Below are positions 8,420-17,027 of a stretch of DNA of 64,000 bases, in pieces. The stretch comes from Micrococcaceae bacterium Sec5.1. Its GTDB lineage: Bacteria > Actinomycetota > Actinomycetes > Actinomycetales > Micrococcaceae. The stretch spans positions 4,836,001 through 4,900,000 of the forward strand of contig CP143430.1 in NCBI GenBank assembly GCA_039636795.1. Direction: 5' to 3'. The notes below the pieces were generated by a model. The model did no database searches. It saw only the letters and a program-made list of their open reading frames with translations, and was not told the DNA's origin. Position 1 is the stretch's first letter, and every line of letters begins with the position of its first letter. The position numbers were made by a program, and so were the translations under genes.

Positions 8420-9403
8420 ATGGAACAGCGCATACTTGGTAAGACCGGCCGGTCAGTGTCCACCGTCGGACTAGGCACGTGGCAACTCGGAGCGGACTGG
8501 GGCGACGTCACCGAGGAAGACGCACTTGCCGTCCTGGAGGCCTCGGTTGACGGCGGCGTCACTTTCTTCGACACAGCCGATGTCTACGGCGATGGCCGAA
8601 GTGAGCAGCTGATCGGACGCTTCCTCCGCGCCAATCCCGGGCTGGACCTAATGGTTGCCACCAAGATGGGCCGGCGCGTGGACCAAGTGCCCGAAAACTA
8701 CACCCTCGCCAACTTCCGCGCGTGGACTGACCGTTCGCGGCTGAATCTGCAGCAGGACACCCTGGACCTCGTCCAATTGCACTGCCCGCCCACCGCTGTC
8801 TACACGCGGGATGAGGTGTACGACGCACTGGACACCCTCGTCAGCGAAGGTGTTATCCGCAACTACGGCGTCAGTGTCGAGCGGACTGAAGAGGCCCTTG
8901 AAGCCATCAACCGCGGGAATACGGCGTCCGTTCAGATCATCCTGAACGCGTTCCGGCTCAAGCCGCTCGATGAAGTCCTCCCGGCAGCAAAGCAGGCCGG
9001 AGTCGGCATCATCGCCAGAGTGCCGCTGGCCTCCGGTCTGCTGTCCGGAAAGTACACCCCGGAAACTGAGTTCGCGGAGAACGACCACCGCAACTACAAC
9101 CGCGACGGATCCTCGTTCGACGTCGGCGAGACCTTCTCGGGCGTCGATTTCGCCACCGGTGTCAAGGCCGCCCAAGAGTTCAGCGCATTAGTGCCCGACG
9201 GCGTCAGCACCGCCCAGGCGGCCCTCGCCTGGGCGATCGCCCAGGACGGTGTCAGCACGGTCATTCCCGGTGCCCGTTCGTCGGTACAGGCACATGCAAA
9301 CGCTGAGGCCGGATCGATGCAGTCCGTAGGTTCAGGGCTCACAGCTGGGGTCCAGGACATCTATGACCGTTACTTCCGCGAAGCGATCCACCCGCGCTGG
9401 TAG
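8420..9403 (+). CDS. Aldo/keto reductase
   Basis: A 327-residue NADPH-dependent TIM-barrel oxidoreductase. The catalytic tetrad can be placed: Asp and Tyr in FFDTADVYGDGRSE, Lys in VATKMGRR and His in VQLHCPP. Late motifs ALAWAIAQDGVSTVIPGA and the Arg-Ser pair in GARSSVQ bind the cofactor phosphate. It is most like the YajO/general stress protein 69 branch of aldo/keto reductases. It stands alone, between the orphan membrane protein and the convergent dinB gene. The natural carbonyl substrate is unknown. Confidence 0.93.
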   Translation: MEQRILGKTGRSVSTVGLGTWQLGADWGDVTEEDALAVLEASVDGGVTFFDTADVYGDGRSEQLIGRFLRANPGLDLMVATKMGRRVDQVPENYTLANFRAWTDRSRLNLQQDTLDLVQLHCPPTAVYTRDEVYDALDTLVSEGVIRNYGVSVERTEEALEAINRGNTASVQIILNAFRLKPLDEVLPAAKQAGVGIIARVPLASGLLSGKYTPETEFAENDHRNYNRDGSSFDVGETFSGVDFATGVKAAQEFSALVPDGVSTAQAALAWAIAQDGVSTVIPGARSSVQAHANAEAGSMQSVGSGLTAGVQDIYDRYFREAIHPRW

Positions 9404-9443
9404 CCGGCCTACCGCCGTCGTGCCTTGCCCAAGCGCTGTGCTG

Positions 9444-10517
9444 TCACCATCCGCTGCGGGTGGGGGTGTGTCCTTTTCGGGCGTCGTCGGGCATCGACAT
9501 TTCGGCGCGTAGTCCCAGGAGCCGGATGGGACGATCGGGCTCGATCCGCGCAGTGACGTCCAATGCCTGTGCGAGGACTTCGTCGCGGTCGAAAGTCTCT
9601 GGAATCTTCCTTGCGTAGGTCTTGGTGAAGAACGGGGCGTACCGAACCTTGAGGGTCAGCCCCACCACCGGCCGCCCCTCGGCCGCCACGTCTTCGAGGA
9701 CTCGCGCCGTCAGTTCCTTGATGGCGTCGCTGATCTGGGAGGGTTCCGTGAGGTCCTTCTGAAAAGTGGTCTCGCGGCCATGTGCCCGGGCAACCCAGGG
9801 GGTGTCATCCACTTCATTGGCGCCTTCGCCTCGTCCGAGCTGCGCATACCAAGGGCCCATCTTGGGGCCGAACTCCGGGACCAAGTCCTGGGGATCGGAC
9901 GCGGCCAGTTCGGCGACTGTGGTGATGTGGTGTTTCGCCAGGCGCTGCGACACTTTGGGCCCTACACCCCACAGCTCCTTGGTGGGTTTGCTGCCCATGA
10001 CGTCGAGCCAGTTCTCCTTGGTCAGCCGAAAGATGCCCGCTGGTTTGCCAAAATCTGTCGCATTCTTTGCACGGACCAACGTGTCGCCGATGCCCACGCT
10101 GCAGTGCAACCGGGTTTGCTCCAGGACGGCAGCTTGGATCTGCCGGGCATATGCTTCCGGATCCTCGGTCTCGATGCCAACAAACGCCTCATCCCAACCG
10201 AGCACCTGAACCTTGGCGCCCGGCTGTGCGCGCAGAGTGGCCATCACTACGTCCGAGGCCGCCAGGTAAGCCTCCTGGTCTACGGGCAGAATGATGGCAT
10301 GCGGTACTTTGCGTGCTGCGATCCGCAGTGGCATTCCAGAACCTACGCCGAACGCCCTGGCTTCGTACGAGGCCGTGGACACCACAGCACGTTCCGTGGG
10401 GTCTCCCCGGCCACCCACAATGATGGGTTTGCCTGCGAGCTCGGGGCGCCGGAGGACCTCGACAGCCGCAATGAACTGGTCGAGGTCAACGTGCAGTACC
10501 CACGGGATTCCGCTCAC
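9444..10517 (-). CDS. dinB: DNA polymerase IV (Y-family)
   Basis: A 357-residue translesion polymerase. The N-terminus HVDLDQFIAAVE supplies the first metal-binding Asp, and GWDEAFVGIE near residues 103-112 the Asp-Glu pair. PIIVGG, ASYEARAFGVGSGMP and the helix-hairpin-helix region PTKELWGVGPKVSQRL follow in the usual order, with the little-finger domain at the C-terminus. The usual SLDEAYLD motif reads LGWDEAFVG, a conservative variant seen in actinobacterial DinB2-type enzymes. No LexA box was recognised upstream. It would perform error-prone lesion bypass. Confidence 0.93.
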   Translation of the reverse strand: MSGIPWVLHVDLDQFIAAVEVLRRPELAGKPIIVGGRGDPTERAVVSTASYEARAFGVGSGMPLRIAARKVPHAIILPVDQEAYLAASDVVMATLRAQPGAKVQVLGWDEAFVGIETEDPEAYARQIQAAVLEQTRLHCSVGIGDTLVRAKNATDFGKPAGIFRLTKENWLDVMGSKPTKELWGVGPKVSQRLAKHHITTVAELAASDPQDLVPEFGPKMGPWYAQLGRGEGANEVDDTPWVARAHGRETTFQKDLTEPSQISDAIKELTARVLEDVAAEGRPVVGLTLKVRYAPFFTKTYARKIPETFDRDEVLAQALDVTARIEPDRPIRLLGLRAEMSMPDDARKGHTPTRSGW

Positions 10518-10538
10518 GGCACCAGTTTGCCCTAAGGC

Positions 10539-10560
10539 GTGGCCTCCTGACCCTCTTTGG
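10539..10560 (+). repeat. Single copy of the TGACCCTCTTTGG repeat arm
   Basis: GTGGCCTCCTGACCCTCTTTGG lies just upstream of dinB. It matches the 7301-7313 arm exactly over 13 bp and the 24673-24693 arm over its flank (GTGGCCT-CTGACC-TCTTT). No opposite arm was found nearby, so it looks like a half element. Confidence 0.55.
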
Positions 10561-10624
10561 GCTCACGGTGCCCGGAAATCAACCCATTTAGGCTTCGATC
10601 TGAAGTCTGGGCGGCCGAACAAGA

Positions 10625-10638
10625 TCAGGACCCAACGC
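10625..10638 (+). repeat. Direct repeat TCAGGACCCAACGC, left copy
   Basis: The same 14 bp, TCAGGACCCAACGC, recurs at 11266-11279. The two copies bracket the orphan gene at 10704-11219. The arrangement could mark an inserted cassette, or be two copies of an intergenic repeat. Confidence 0.5.
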
Positions 10639-10703
10639 CGGGATTGTCCACATAGGCCAAGAGCATTATTTTCTGCCTGCTAGTCAGGCCATAGCGTCAA
10701 ATC

Positions 10704-11219
10704 ATGATTATTCAAGCTGGCTTCGACATCCAGGTACTCGCGCGTCCATACATAGTTCCCAACGAGAAACCGCTCAGCAGGCTTGTTGTCATCGGCCTCG
10801 ATTCCGACATGTGTTTCACCAGCATTGGCATCGCCAGTTATCAGTTTCATGGTTCTTTGGAGCCGCTCTTCGACGACATCTTCGAGGTTCTTACGACGGA
10901 AGGGACCAAGTACTTTGCCATCGCCTACGGCGGTTGTTGGCAAGAATTCGATTTTGAAAGCGCTGAGCCTTCGCCTGCTGAGATAGGGAAGCTTCGGAGA
11001 CTTGCAATAGCACGTGGGCTACTCATGATCGGGAACTACGGCATCGATGAGTCGCGGGATACCGTCGAGCTTCACTCCTACTTTGACCAACACGGAAGGG
11101 ATCTGCCTGAAACCATGCTCCACTGGCGCCATTCGAGCCTGTCCAAGTATCCCGAATGCCACTGGTGGCAGGATTTCGTGAAGAGGTACGGACACCTATT
11201 GAACCCAAACGCCAACTGA
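10704..11219 (+). CDS. Uncharacterised protein, possible degenerate JAB/RadC-like fold
   Basis: A 171-residue soluble protein of unknown function. VVIGLDSDMCFTSIG near residues 29-43 and PSPAEIGKLRRLAIARGLLM near 88-107 echo the strand and helix pattern of the RadC/JAB domain (PSP..DI..TR.L). The metal-binding HxH of the JAMM motif is not present where expected, so catalysis by that mechanism is unlikely. This resemblance is by eye and weak. GC content is lower than its neighbours, and the gene sits between 14-bp direct repeats. No partner gene is evident. Confidence 0.6.
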   Translation: MIIQAGFDIQVLARPYIVPNEKPLSRLVVIGLDSDMCFTSIGIASYQFHGSLEPLFDDIFEVLTTEGTKYFAIAYGGCWQEFDFESAEPSPAEIGKLRRLAIARGLLMIGNYGIDESRDTVELHSYFDQHGRDLPETMLHWRHSSLSKYPECHWWQDFVKRYGHLLNPNAN

Positions 11220-11221
11220 GT

Positions 11222-11237
11222 CAACGCCCTGGGGTCA
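11222..11237 (+). repeat. Partial copy of the CAACGC-GGGGTCA element
   Basis: CAACGC-CCT-GGGGTCA (11222-11237) shares the core CAACGCGGGGTCA with the left arm of the palindrome at 39576-39638, apart from a CCT insertion. It follows the stop of the orphan gene. The opposite arm appears lost. Confidence 0.35.
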
Positions 11238-11265
11238 TTTGCGATGTCCCGAGCGCCAGACCATG

Positions 11266-11279
11266 TCAGGACCCAACGC
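11266..11279 (+). repeat. Direct repeat TCAGGACCCAACGC, right copy
   Basis: Identical to 10625-10638, 641 bp away. It lies between the orphan gene and the lysE-family gene, next to a CAACGC...GGGGTCA fragment. Confidence 0.5.
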
Positions 11280-11313
11280 GTCCCGGGCACCCATCTCATC
11301 CGCATAAGCTGAG

Positions 11314-11940
11314 ATGGTGCAGTTTTCTCTTTGGCTGGCCCTGGTTGGCGCCGGCACCCTGATCAGTTTCACTCCCGGCGCCGGTGCCATTTTCACCATG
11401 AGCAACTCGCTCAATTCCGGATTCCGGCGCTCCATTTGGGGAATCCTCGGACAACAGCTGGCCTTGGTCATCCATATCGTGATCGTCGCTTTGGGCGTCG
11501 GCGTACTCGTCTCAAATTCGCCGGTGATCTTCAACATCGTCCGCTACGCAGGCGCCGCGTATCTGGTGTACCTCGGGATCCGGCAGTTCCTGCGCAAGCC
11601 GGACCTGGACGAGGAAAAGGTGGACAGCCGCAAGAACGAGTCCGGCCTTTCCATGTTCCAACGCGGCATCTGGGTGAACCTGCTGAATCCCAAGGCAATC
11701 GTGTTCTTCCTTGCTTTCATGCCTCAGTTCATCAGGCCGGACCAACCCCTGCTTCAGCAATATGCCGTGCTGACGGCCACGGTTCTGGCTATCGACATCA
11801 TCGTCATGTGGTTCTTCTTCGCTTTGGCCGCGCGTTCATTCCAGCGCTTCACCCACGACGAGCGCGGCCAGAAGGTACTTAACCGTGTGTTCGGCTGCCT
11901 GTTTGTCCTCGTGGGCATCCTGCTAGCGACCATCCACTAA
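11314..11940 (+). CDS. LysE/RhtB-family amino acid exporter
   Basis: A 208-residue inner-membrane protein with about six hydrophobic segments. The N-terminal half carries the LysE-family pattern SFTPGAGAIFTMSNSL (residues 18-33), GILGQQLA and AGAAYLVYLGIRQFL. A charged cytoplasmic loop follows (KPDLDEEKVDSRKNE), then GIWVNLLNPKAIVFFLAFMP, a strong family signature. It would export an amino acid or homoserine-like metabolite. It stands alone, convergent with the lacI-type gene; the substrate is not predictable. Confidence 0.92.
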   Translation: MVQFSLWLALVGAGTLISFTPGAGAIFTMSNSLNSGFRRSIWGILGQQLALVIHIVIVALGVGVLVSNSPVIFNIVRYAGAAYLVYLGIRQFLRKPDLDEEKVDSRKNESGLSMFQRGIWVNLLNPKAIVFFLAFMPQFIRPDQPLLQQYAVLTATVLAIDIIVMWFFFALAARSFQRFTHDERGQKVLNRVFGCLFVLVGILLATIH

Positions 11941-11957
11941 CCGAGCCAAAAACCGCG

Positions 11958-12992
11958 CTAACCCAGCGACGTAGAACCCCGCACCACCAGCGAGCTCTCC
12001 AGCGTCACATGCGGTTCCTCCAAAGCGAGCCCTTCCATGAGCCCGCGGAGTTGCTCCCCCGCCCTTCGTCCAAGCGGGGTCGCCGGCAGGTGCACGCTCG
12101 TGAGGCTGGGATTGCTGGTGGCCGAGTACGGGAGATCGTCGAAGCCCGCAACGGCCAGTTCGGCAGGAATCAGGACGCCCGCCACCCGCGCTTCCTGCAG
12201 CACGCCATACGCATGGGTGTCGGTACCGCAGACGACGGCGGTCACCCCCTCACGTTGCCAGGTGGGCCAAGCGTCGGCGAACGCGGCGGCGGCAGCACCG
12301 ACGTCGATCGCGGTACTGATGACATGCCCATCGGCAACCAAGAGCCCGCACGCTGCGGCCTCCTCAAGGAAGGCTTCCCTGCGCAGGTGGAAAGTGGTGG
12401 TGCCGGTAATGCCGTCCACGTAGGCGGCCTGGGTATGTCCGGACGCTGCAAGGTGCCGGGCCAACTCACGCGCGCCTTGGGCGACGTCGAGGTTTACGGA
12501 CGGCGCGTAGGACTCAAGTCCCGGCGCATCAAGGAGCACAAGCGGTCCAGCTGCGGACAGGTCCTGAAGAAACTCAGCACTGGGAGCGCCCACGAGCAAT
12601 CCGGCCGGACGGAGTGCCAACAATTTGCGGACATCCTCCGCCTGCGGCGACTCCCCGGCGTCGGTCACCGAGAGCAGCAGTTGGTAAGCCGGGCCCAGTG
12701 ATTCCCGGACGCCTGCGATGACGTTGGCGAAGAACGGGTTGGACACGTCCGGCGTCACGAGGATGACGATGGAGCTGACTCCGCGAGCCAGCGAACTCCC
12801 AATGCCGTCAACCACATAGCCAAGTTCGGCGATCGCTGATCGGACGCGTGAAATGTTGTCCTCGGATACTCGTCCTTGCGTCTTACCGTTGGCCACCAAT
12901 GAGACGGTGGCAGTGGAAACCCCGGCCCGGGCAGCCACCATCGCAGCCGTCACACGGGGCGAGCGGGCGTTCCGCCGATCCAAGGTATCCAT
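11958..12992 (-). CDS. LacI-family repressor of the nucleoside operon
   Basis: A 344-residue regulator starting at ATG 12992, which places the LacI helix-turn-helix VTAAMVAARAGVSTATVSLV at residues 13-32. The hinge sequence QGRVSEDNISRVRSAIAELGY follows, then a periplasmic-binding-like sensor with VILVTPDVSNPFFANVI and the final VAGFDDLPYS. It is divergent from a nucleoside hydrolase, MFS transporter and ribokinase operon. The likely ligand is therefore a nucleoside or ribose derivative. Candidate operators lie in the shared intergenic region. Confidence 0.93.
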   Translation of the reverse strand: MDTLDRRNARSPRVTAAMVAARAGVSTATVSLVANGKTQGRVSEDNISRVRSAIAELGYVVDGIGSSLARGVSSIVILVTPDVSNPFFANVIAGVRESLGPAYQLLLSVTDAGESPQAEDVRKLLALRPAGLLVGAPSAEFLQDLSAAGPLVLLDAPGLESYAPSVNLDVAQGARELARHLAASGHTQAAYVDGITGTTTFHLRREAFLEEAAACGLLVADGHVISTAIDVGAAAAAFADAWPTWQREGVTAVVCGTDTHAYGVLQEARVAGVLIPAELAVAGFDDLPYSATSNPSLTSVHLPATPLGRRAGEQLRGLMEGLALEEPHVTLESSLVVRGSTSLG

Positions 12993-13004
12993 GCATCGAT
13001 CGTA

Positions 13005-13071
13005 GCGTTGTTGCAACGCGAACAAGGGGCTCAAGGCATCAAGCGTTTAACTCGGTTCACGTTAAGCGTTT
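13005..13071. promoter_or_regulatory. Candidate LacI-family operators of the nucleoside operon
   Basis: Two AAGCGTTT cores (13041-13048 and 13064-13071, 23 bp apart) sit in contexts CAAGCGTTTAAC and TTAAGCGTTTGAC. They fit the AANCGNTT pattern of LacI-family sites. A separate dyad, GCGTTG-N3-CAACGC (13005-13019), lies close to the regulator's own start and may serve autoregulation. Confidence 0.5.
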
Positions 13072-13167
13072 GACGTACCACCTGAAGCAGTGTCAGAATT
13101 CCCCTGAATGCTTACCGCCCTGCTTTGGGTAAGAACCTGGCAGGCCCCAAAGACGTGGAGACGAAAC

Positions 13168-14190
13168 GTGGACCCCAACCCCATGACAACACGCAAGAAG
13201 ATCATTCTTGACTGCGACCCCGGCCATGACGACGCTGTGGCATTGCTGCTGGCCCACGGCAATCCGGACATCGAGCTGCTCGCAGTGACAACGGTGGTGG
13301 GCAACCAGACCCTCGAAAAAGTCACGCGCAACGCCCTCTCGGTAGCCACCATCGCTGGCATCACCGGCGTTCCGTTCGCCGCAGGTTGTGACCGGCCCTT
13401 GGTCCGCACCATCAAAACTGCCCCCACCATCCACGGCGATTCCGGCATGGATGGTCCGGAACAGCCCGAGCCCACCATCGAACTGGACCCGCGCCACGCC
13501 GTCGACCTCATCATTGAAACCGTCATGGCACACGAGCCGGGCACCATCACTCTGGTGCCTACCGCGGGCCTGACCAACATCGCCATGGCTGCCCGCAAGG
13601 AGCCGCGCATCGTGGAGCGCGTGAAGGAAGTTGTCCTCATGGGTGGCGGCTACCACGTGGGCAACTGGAGCGCCGTGGCAGAGTTCAACATCATCATCGA
13701 TCCCGAGGCCGCCCACATCGTCTTCAATGAAAAGTGGCCCGTGGTGATGGTCGGCCTTGACCTCACGCACCAGGCACTGGCCACGGACGAGGTAGTGAAC
13801 AGGATCGCGTCAATCGGCACCAAGCCGGCCAAATTCGTGCTGGAACTGATGGAGTTCTTCAAGAAGACCTACAAGGATGCCCAGGGCTTCGATTTCCCGC
13901 CGGTCCACGACCCCTGTGCCGTCGCCTACGTCATCGACCCCACCGTGATGACCACACGCAAGGTGCCCGTGGACATCGAACTGCAGGGCAAGCTCACCCT
14001 CGGCATGACCGTGGCGGACTTCCGGGCACCCGCCCCGGAGGACTGCCACACATCCGTGGCCATGGATCTGGATCACCAGAAGTTCTGGGATCTTGTCACC
14101 GATGCGATCGAACGGATCGGCGAACCAACGTACGACGCCGGCGCCACGGCCAGCGCCGCGGTTGACGGCGCAGCAGGAGACGCAAAGTAA
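13168..14190 (+). CDS. Nucleoside hydrolase (inosine-uridine preferring family)
   Basis: A 340-residue enzyme from GTG 13168, chosen because GGAG lies 8 bases upstream. The family signature DCDPGHDDA (residues 15-23) supplies the calcium-binding aspartates, and HDPCAVAYV near residue 250 carries a further active-site His-Asp. It hydrolyses the N-glycosidic bond of nucleosides to ribose and base. It heads an operon: its TAA overlaps the ATG of the transporter gene (TAATG). Ribose released here can be phosphorylated by the ribokinase two genes downstream. Confidence 0.94.
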   Translation: MDPNPMTTRKKIILDCDPGHDDAVALLLAHGNPDIELLAVTTVVGNQTLEKVTRNALSVATIAGITGVPFAAGCDRPLVRTIKTAPTIHGDSGMDGPEQPEPTIELDPRHAVDLIIETVMAHEPGTITLVPTAGLTNIAMAARKEPRIVERVKEVVLMGGGYHVGNWSAVAEFNIIIDPEAAHIVFNEKWPVVMVGLDLTHQALATDEVVNRIASIGTKPAKFVLELMEFFKKTYKDAQGFDFPPVHDPCAVAYVIDPTVMTTRKVPVDIELQGKLTLGMTVADFRAPAPEDCHTSVAMDLDHQKFWDLVTDAIERIGEPTYDAGATASAAVDGAAGDAK

Positions 14191-15647
14191 TGTCAATCCT
14201 GGTACCCGAAACCAAGTCCACCGGGCGTAACGTCACTGCACTCACTGTCGCCCTTCTGGCAGCCTGTGTTGCCTTCCAGCTCAACGCCTCTATGCTCAGC
14301 CCGGCCTTGGTCACCATGGGCAATGAGCTCCAGACCAATCAAGCCACCATCGGCCTGTCCCAGACCTGGTTCTTCACGGCCGCAGCCCTGTTCTCCCTCT
14401 TCCTCCCCCGCCTCAGCGACATCGTGGGCCGCAAGAAGATCCTTGTGGGCATGATGCTCCTCATGGCAGCTGGTTCGGTCATCGCGGCACTCGCACCGGA
14501 TGTCACCTGGCTCTTCGTAGGCCGCATCATCCAGGGCGTCAGCGGTCCGACCGTCCCGCTCTGCCTCATCATGCTCCGCTCGGCAGTGAGCAATCCGCGC
14601 AAATACGGCACCCTCATGGGCCTCATCACGGCCGTCAACGGTGGCGTGGCTGGTGTCGACTCGTTCGTGGGCGGCTACTTCGCCGAGAACTTCGGATTCC
14701 GCAGCATTTTCTGGCTCATGCTTGGCCTGGCCTTGGTGGCGACGGTCCTGATCGCCGTCCTCGCGGGAGAGAGCAAACCTGCTGCCGGAACCGCCATGGA
14801 CTGGCTGGGCGTGTTCTTCATCGTGATCGCGGTGGGCGCCCTCCTGACGGCCTTGAACGAAGGCTCCAAATTGGCCACGGCCTTCGACGCGGAGACGTTA
14901 ACGTTGGCCATTGGCCTGATCCTGGTTGCCGCCGTCGCGTTCTTCGCGTTCTGGACTGTGGAGAAGCGTGCCAAGCAGCCCATGGTGGAAACAGTTCACC
15001 TTCGCCACCGCTCCACGTGGGCACCGCTTTTGACCACCACTCTGACTATGACCGGTATCTTCGCGGTCATCAATGGGATCGTCCCGGCGTTCGTTCAGGC
15101 GGCCGAGCCCGGCTTCGGCGTGGGCCCTACCGAGATGTCGCTCATGATCCTCACACCGTACGCACTGCTGGGTTGGCTCTTCGGCCCGATCAGCGGCAGG
15201 CTCGCCCCGGTTCTCGGCTACACGAAGGTCCTTCGCATCGGCCTGCTGGGCAGCCTCGCGGCTCTGGCCATCATCGCGTTCTTCGGCCTGAACAACCTGC
15301 CGATGATGATCGTGGGCACGGCCTTGCTGGGCATCATGTACGCCGGTACCGTCAACATCATGCTGAACGGACTGGGCGTGGTCCTCTCGCCCCAAGGCAA
15401 CCCGGGCTTCCTCCCCGGAATGAACGCGGGCGCCTTCAACCTCGGCGCCGGCCTGAGCTTCCTGGTCCTGCCTGCGGTCCTCGTCGCGACGTCGGCACTT
15501 GGTGACGCCAAGGCGTCGTACCTCACCGTTGTGGTGGTGGGTCTCGCCATCACGCTTGCCGCCTTCGCCGCTTCACTGTTGATCCCGAAACCTCTAGATG
15601 CAGAGGTTGCAGAGGCAGAAGCGGCCGAATTGGAGTCAAGTAAATGA
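14190..15647 (+). CDS. MFS transporter, probable nucleoside or ribose uptake
   Basis: A 485-residue, 14-helix-type major facilitator with the loop 2-3 motif DIVGRKKILVG near residues 77-87 and repeated hydrophobic segments to residue 465, then an acidic tail (AEVAEAEAAELESSK). It overlaps the nucleoside hydrolase gene by one base and the ribokinase gene by four (ATGA). The operon context points to uptake of nucleosides. The family (EmrB/QacA-like) also includes drug exporters, so the direction of transport is inferred only. Confidence 0.9.
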   Translation: MSILVPETKSTGRNVTALTVALLAACVAFQLNASMLSPALVTMGNELQTNQATIGLSQTWFFTAAALFSLFLPRLSDIVGRKKILVGMMLLMAAGSVIAALAPDVTWLFVGRIIQGVSGPTVPLCLIMLRSAVSNPRKYGTLMGLITAVNGGVAGVDSFVGGYFAENFGFRSIFWLMLGLALVATVLIAVLAGESKPAAGTAMDWLGVFFIVIAVGALLTALNEGSKLATAFDAETLTLAIGLILVAAVAFFAFWTVEKRAKQPMVETVHLRHRSTWAPLLTTTLTMTGIFAVINGIVPAFVQAAEPGFGVGPTEMSLMILTPYALLGWLFGPISGRLAPVLGYTKVLRIGLLGSLAALAIIAFFGLNNLPMMIVGTALLGIMYAGTVNIMLNGLGVVLSPQGNPGFLPGMNAGAFNLGAGLSFLVLPAVLVATSALGDAKASYLTVVVVGLAITLAAFAASLLIPKPLDAEVAEAEAAELESSK

Positions 15648-16615
15648 GCGCCGACACCAGCACGCCCACGGCGGGGATCGTCGTTGTCGGCTCCCTGAAC
15701 GCTGATCTGACCATCTACTGCGACCGCCTTCCCAAGCCCGGCGAGACGGTCCACGGCAACGGTTTTGCCGTGAACCCCGGTGGCAAGAGCGCCAATCAGG
15801 CGGTGGCGGCCAGCAAGCTCGGCGGCCAGGTCAGCCTGGTGGGTGCAGTGGGCGATGATGCCAACGGCAGCATGCTCCTGGGCTCCACCGCCAACGCCGG
15901 GGTGGACGTCACCCGCGTCCGACGCTCGGACGCGGCAACGGGCGTCGCGGTCATCTCGGTGGATGCCAGCGGCGAGAACAGCATCATCATCTCGGCCGGG
16001 GCAAATGGGACGCTGACCCCGGCAGACGTGCGCGCGGCAGCGGACGCCATCAACAATGCTGCGGTGGTCTGCCTCTGCCTTGAAGTCGCGATCGATACTG
16101 TGATCACCGCTGCACAAGCAGGGCACGACGCCGGAGCTACCGTCATCTTGAACCTCTCGCCTTACGCGGAGGTACCGGAGGTTCTGGCCGGGTTGAGCGA
16201 CGTGCTGCTGGTCAATGCGCACGAGGCCTCACTGTTCCTTGGCCGCGAAGCCGACATTCCTGACGCCGACGCGGAGGCCGAAGCATGGGAAGCTGTTCGC
16301 AGCCAGTTTGCCGACAGGGGTTTGCAGCGCGTGCTGGTAACGCTGGGCGCTCACGGCTCTGTTGTGCTGGATTCGTTGGCCCGGGGTACCCAGGACCAGA
16401 TCACACGCATTGCCCCTACCCGCGTTTCGGCCGTCGACACCACCGGTGCGGGTGACGCATTCACGGGAGCTGTCGCTGCACGCCTGGCTGCTGGCGATTC
16501 CCTCGCGGACGCGGCCTCCTTCGCCTCGGTAGCCGCAGCGTTGGCCGCCACGAAGAAGGGCACCCAGGCCGCTTACCCGACCATTGCCCAGGTAGAGCAG
16601 CTGCGGGGCGTTTAG
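15644..16615 (+). CDS. rbsK: Ribokinase (PfkB family)
   Basis: A 323-residue sugar kinase. The N-terminal signature VNPGGKSANQAVAASKLGG lies near residues 44-62 and the ATP and catalytic-base motif DTTGAGDAFTGA near 265-276. It would phosphorylate ribose released by the nucleoside hydrolase to ribose 5-phosphate, feeding the pentose phosphate pathway. The ATG overlaps the transporter stop (ATGA). The genes form a closed salvage route: import, cleavage, phosphorylation. Deoxyribokinase or a pseudouridine-type activity cannot be excluded. Confidence 0.92.
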   Translation: MSADTSTPTAGIVVVGSLNADLTIYCDRLPKPGETVHGNGFAVNPGGKSANQAVAASKLGGQVSLVGAVGDDANGSMLLGSTANAGVDVTRVRRSDAATGVAVISVDASGENSIIISAGANGTLTPADVRAAADAINNAAVVCLCLEVAIDTVITAAQAGHDAGATVILNLSPYAEVPEVLAGLSDVLLVNAHEASLFLGREADIPDADAEAEAWEAVRSQFADRGLQRVLVTLGAHGSVVLDSLARGTQDQITRIAPTRVSAVDTTGAGDAFTGAVAARLAAGDSLADAASFASVAAALAATKKGTQAAYPTIAQVEQLRGV

Positions 16616-16630
16616 TCCCAGCGCTCCCAC

Positions 16631-16694
16631 CCAACTGACTGGCAGTTGTGGTTGTTCCCAGCGCTGAGAACAACCACAAATGCCAGTCAGTTGG
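16631..16694. terminator. Long hairpin between convergent genes (bidirectional terminator or repeat element)
   Basis: A 27-bp stem starts CCAACTGACTGGCA (16631-16657) and ends TGCCAGTCAGTTGG (16668-16694). It has a single mismatch and a 10-base loop. It separates rbsK from the convergent membrane-protein gene and starts 15 bases after rbsK. There is no clear T-run, so it may be an intergenic palindromic element that also stops transcription. Confidence 0.65.
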
Positions 16695-16697
16695 TCT

Positions 16698-17018
16698 TTA
16701 AGCAGACTTGCGGGCGGCGCGCTCCACTGCCCTGCGCGTCAGGGCGCCGTGGCCGGCAAACAGCTTGGGGACCACGAAATAGACGGCAGCCGGGACCACC
16801 AGGGCTGTCAGCAAGAGTGCTCGAAGAATCGGGTGCCACGGCTCCATGATCGGCCCGAGCAACAGCATGCCGATGGAAACCAAGGGGAAGATCGCCATCC
16901 AGGTGATGAGGGCCCGCATGTGGACGGACGGCGCTTGCGAGAGTCCTGGTGCCCGGACAGGGGCAGCGGTGGCAGCGCCCTCACCAGGGTGAATTTCGTC
17001 AGTAGCTTGAGCGTTCAT
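16698..17018 (-). CDS. Small membrane protein controlled by the divergent TetR regulator
   Basis: A 106-residue protein from ATG 17018, chosen because GGAGAA lies 4-5 bases upstream and because a start at 17030 would fall within an operator-like dyad. The first 35 residues are polar. Two hydrophobic segments follow (about MRALITWMAIFPLVSIGM and ALLLTALVVPAAVYFVVP), then a basic tail GALTRRAVERAARKSA. The two-helix form is typical of small DUF2798-like or efflux-associated proteins, but I do not assign a family. Divergence from a TetR gene with matching dyads suggests joint repression. Confidence 0.75.
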   Translation of the reverse strand: MNAQATDEIHPGEGAATAAPVRAPGLSQAPSVHMRALITWMAIFPLVSIGMLLLGPIMEPWHPILRALLLTALVVPAAVYFVVPKLFAGHGALTRRAVERAARKSA

Positions 17019-17027
17019 GGCATTCTC

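Noticed and set aside
9780..10535. A 251-codon plus-strand frame opposite dinB
   Set aside because: dinB has all Y-family motifs; the opposite frame is a shadow.
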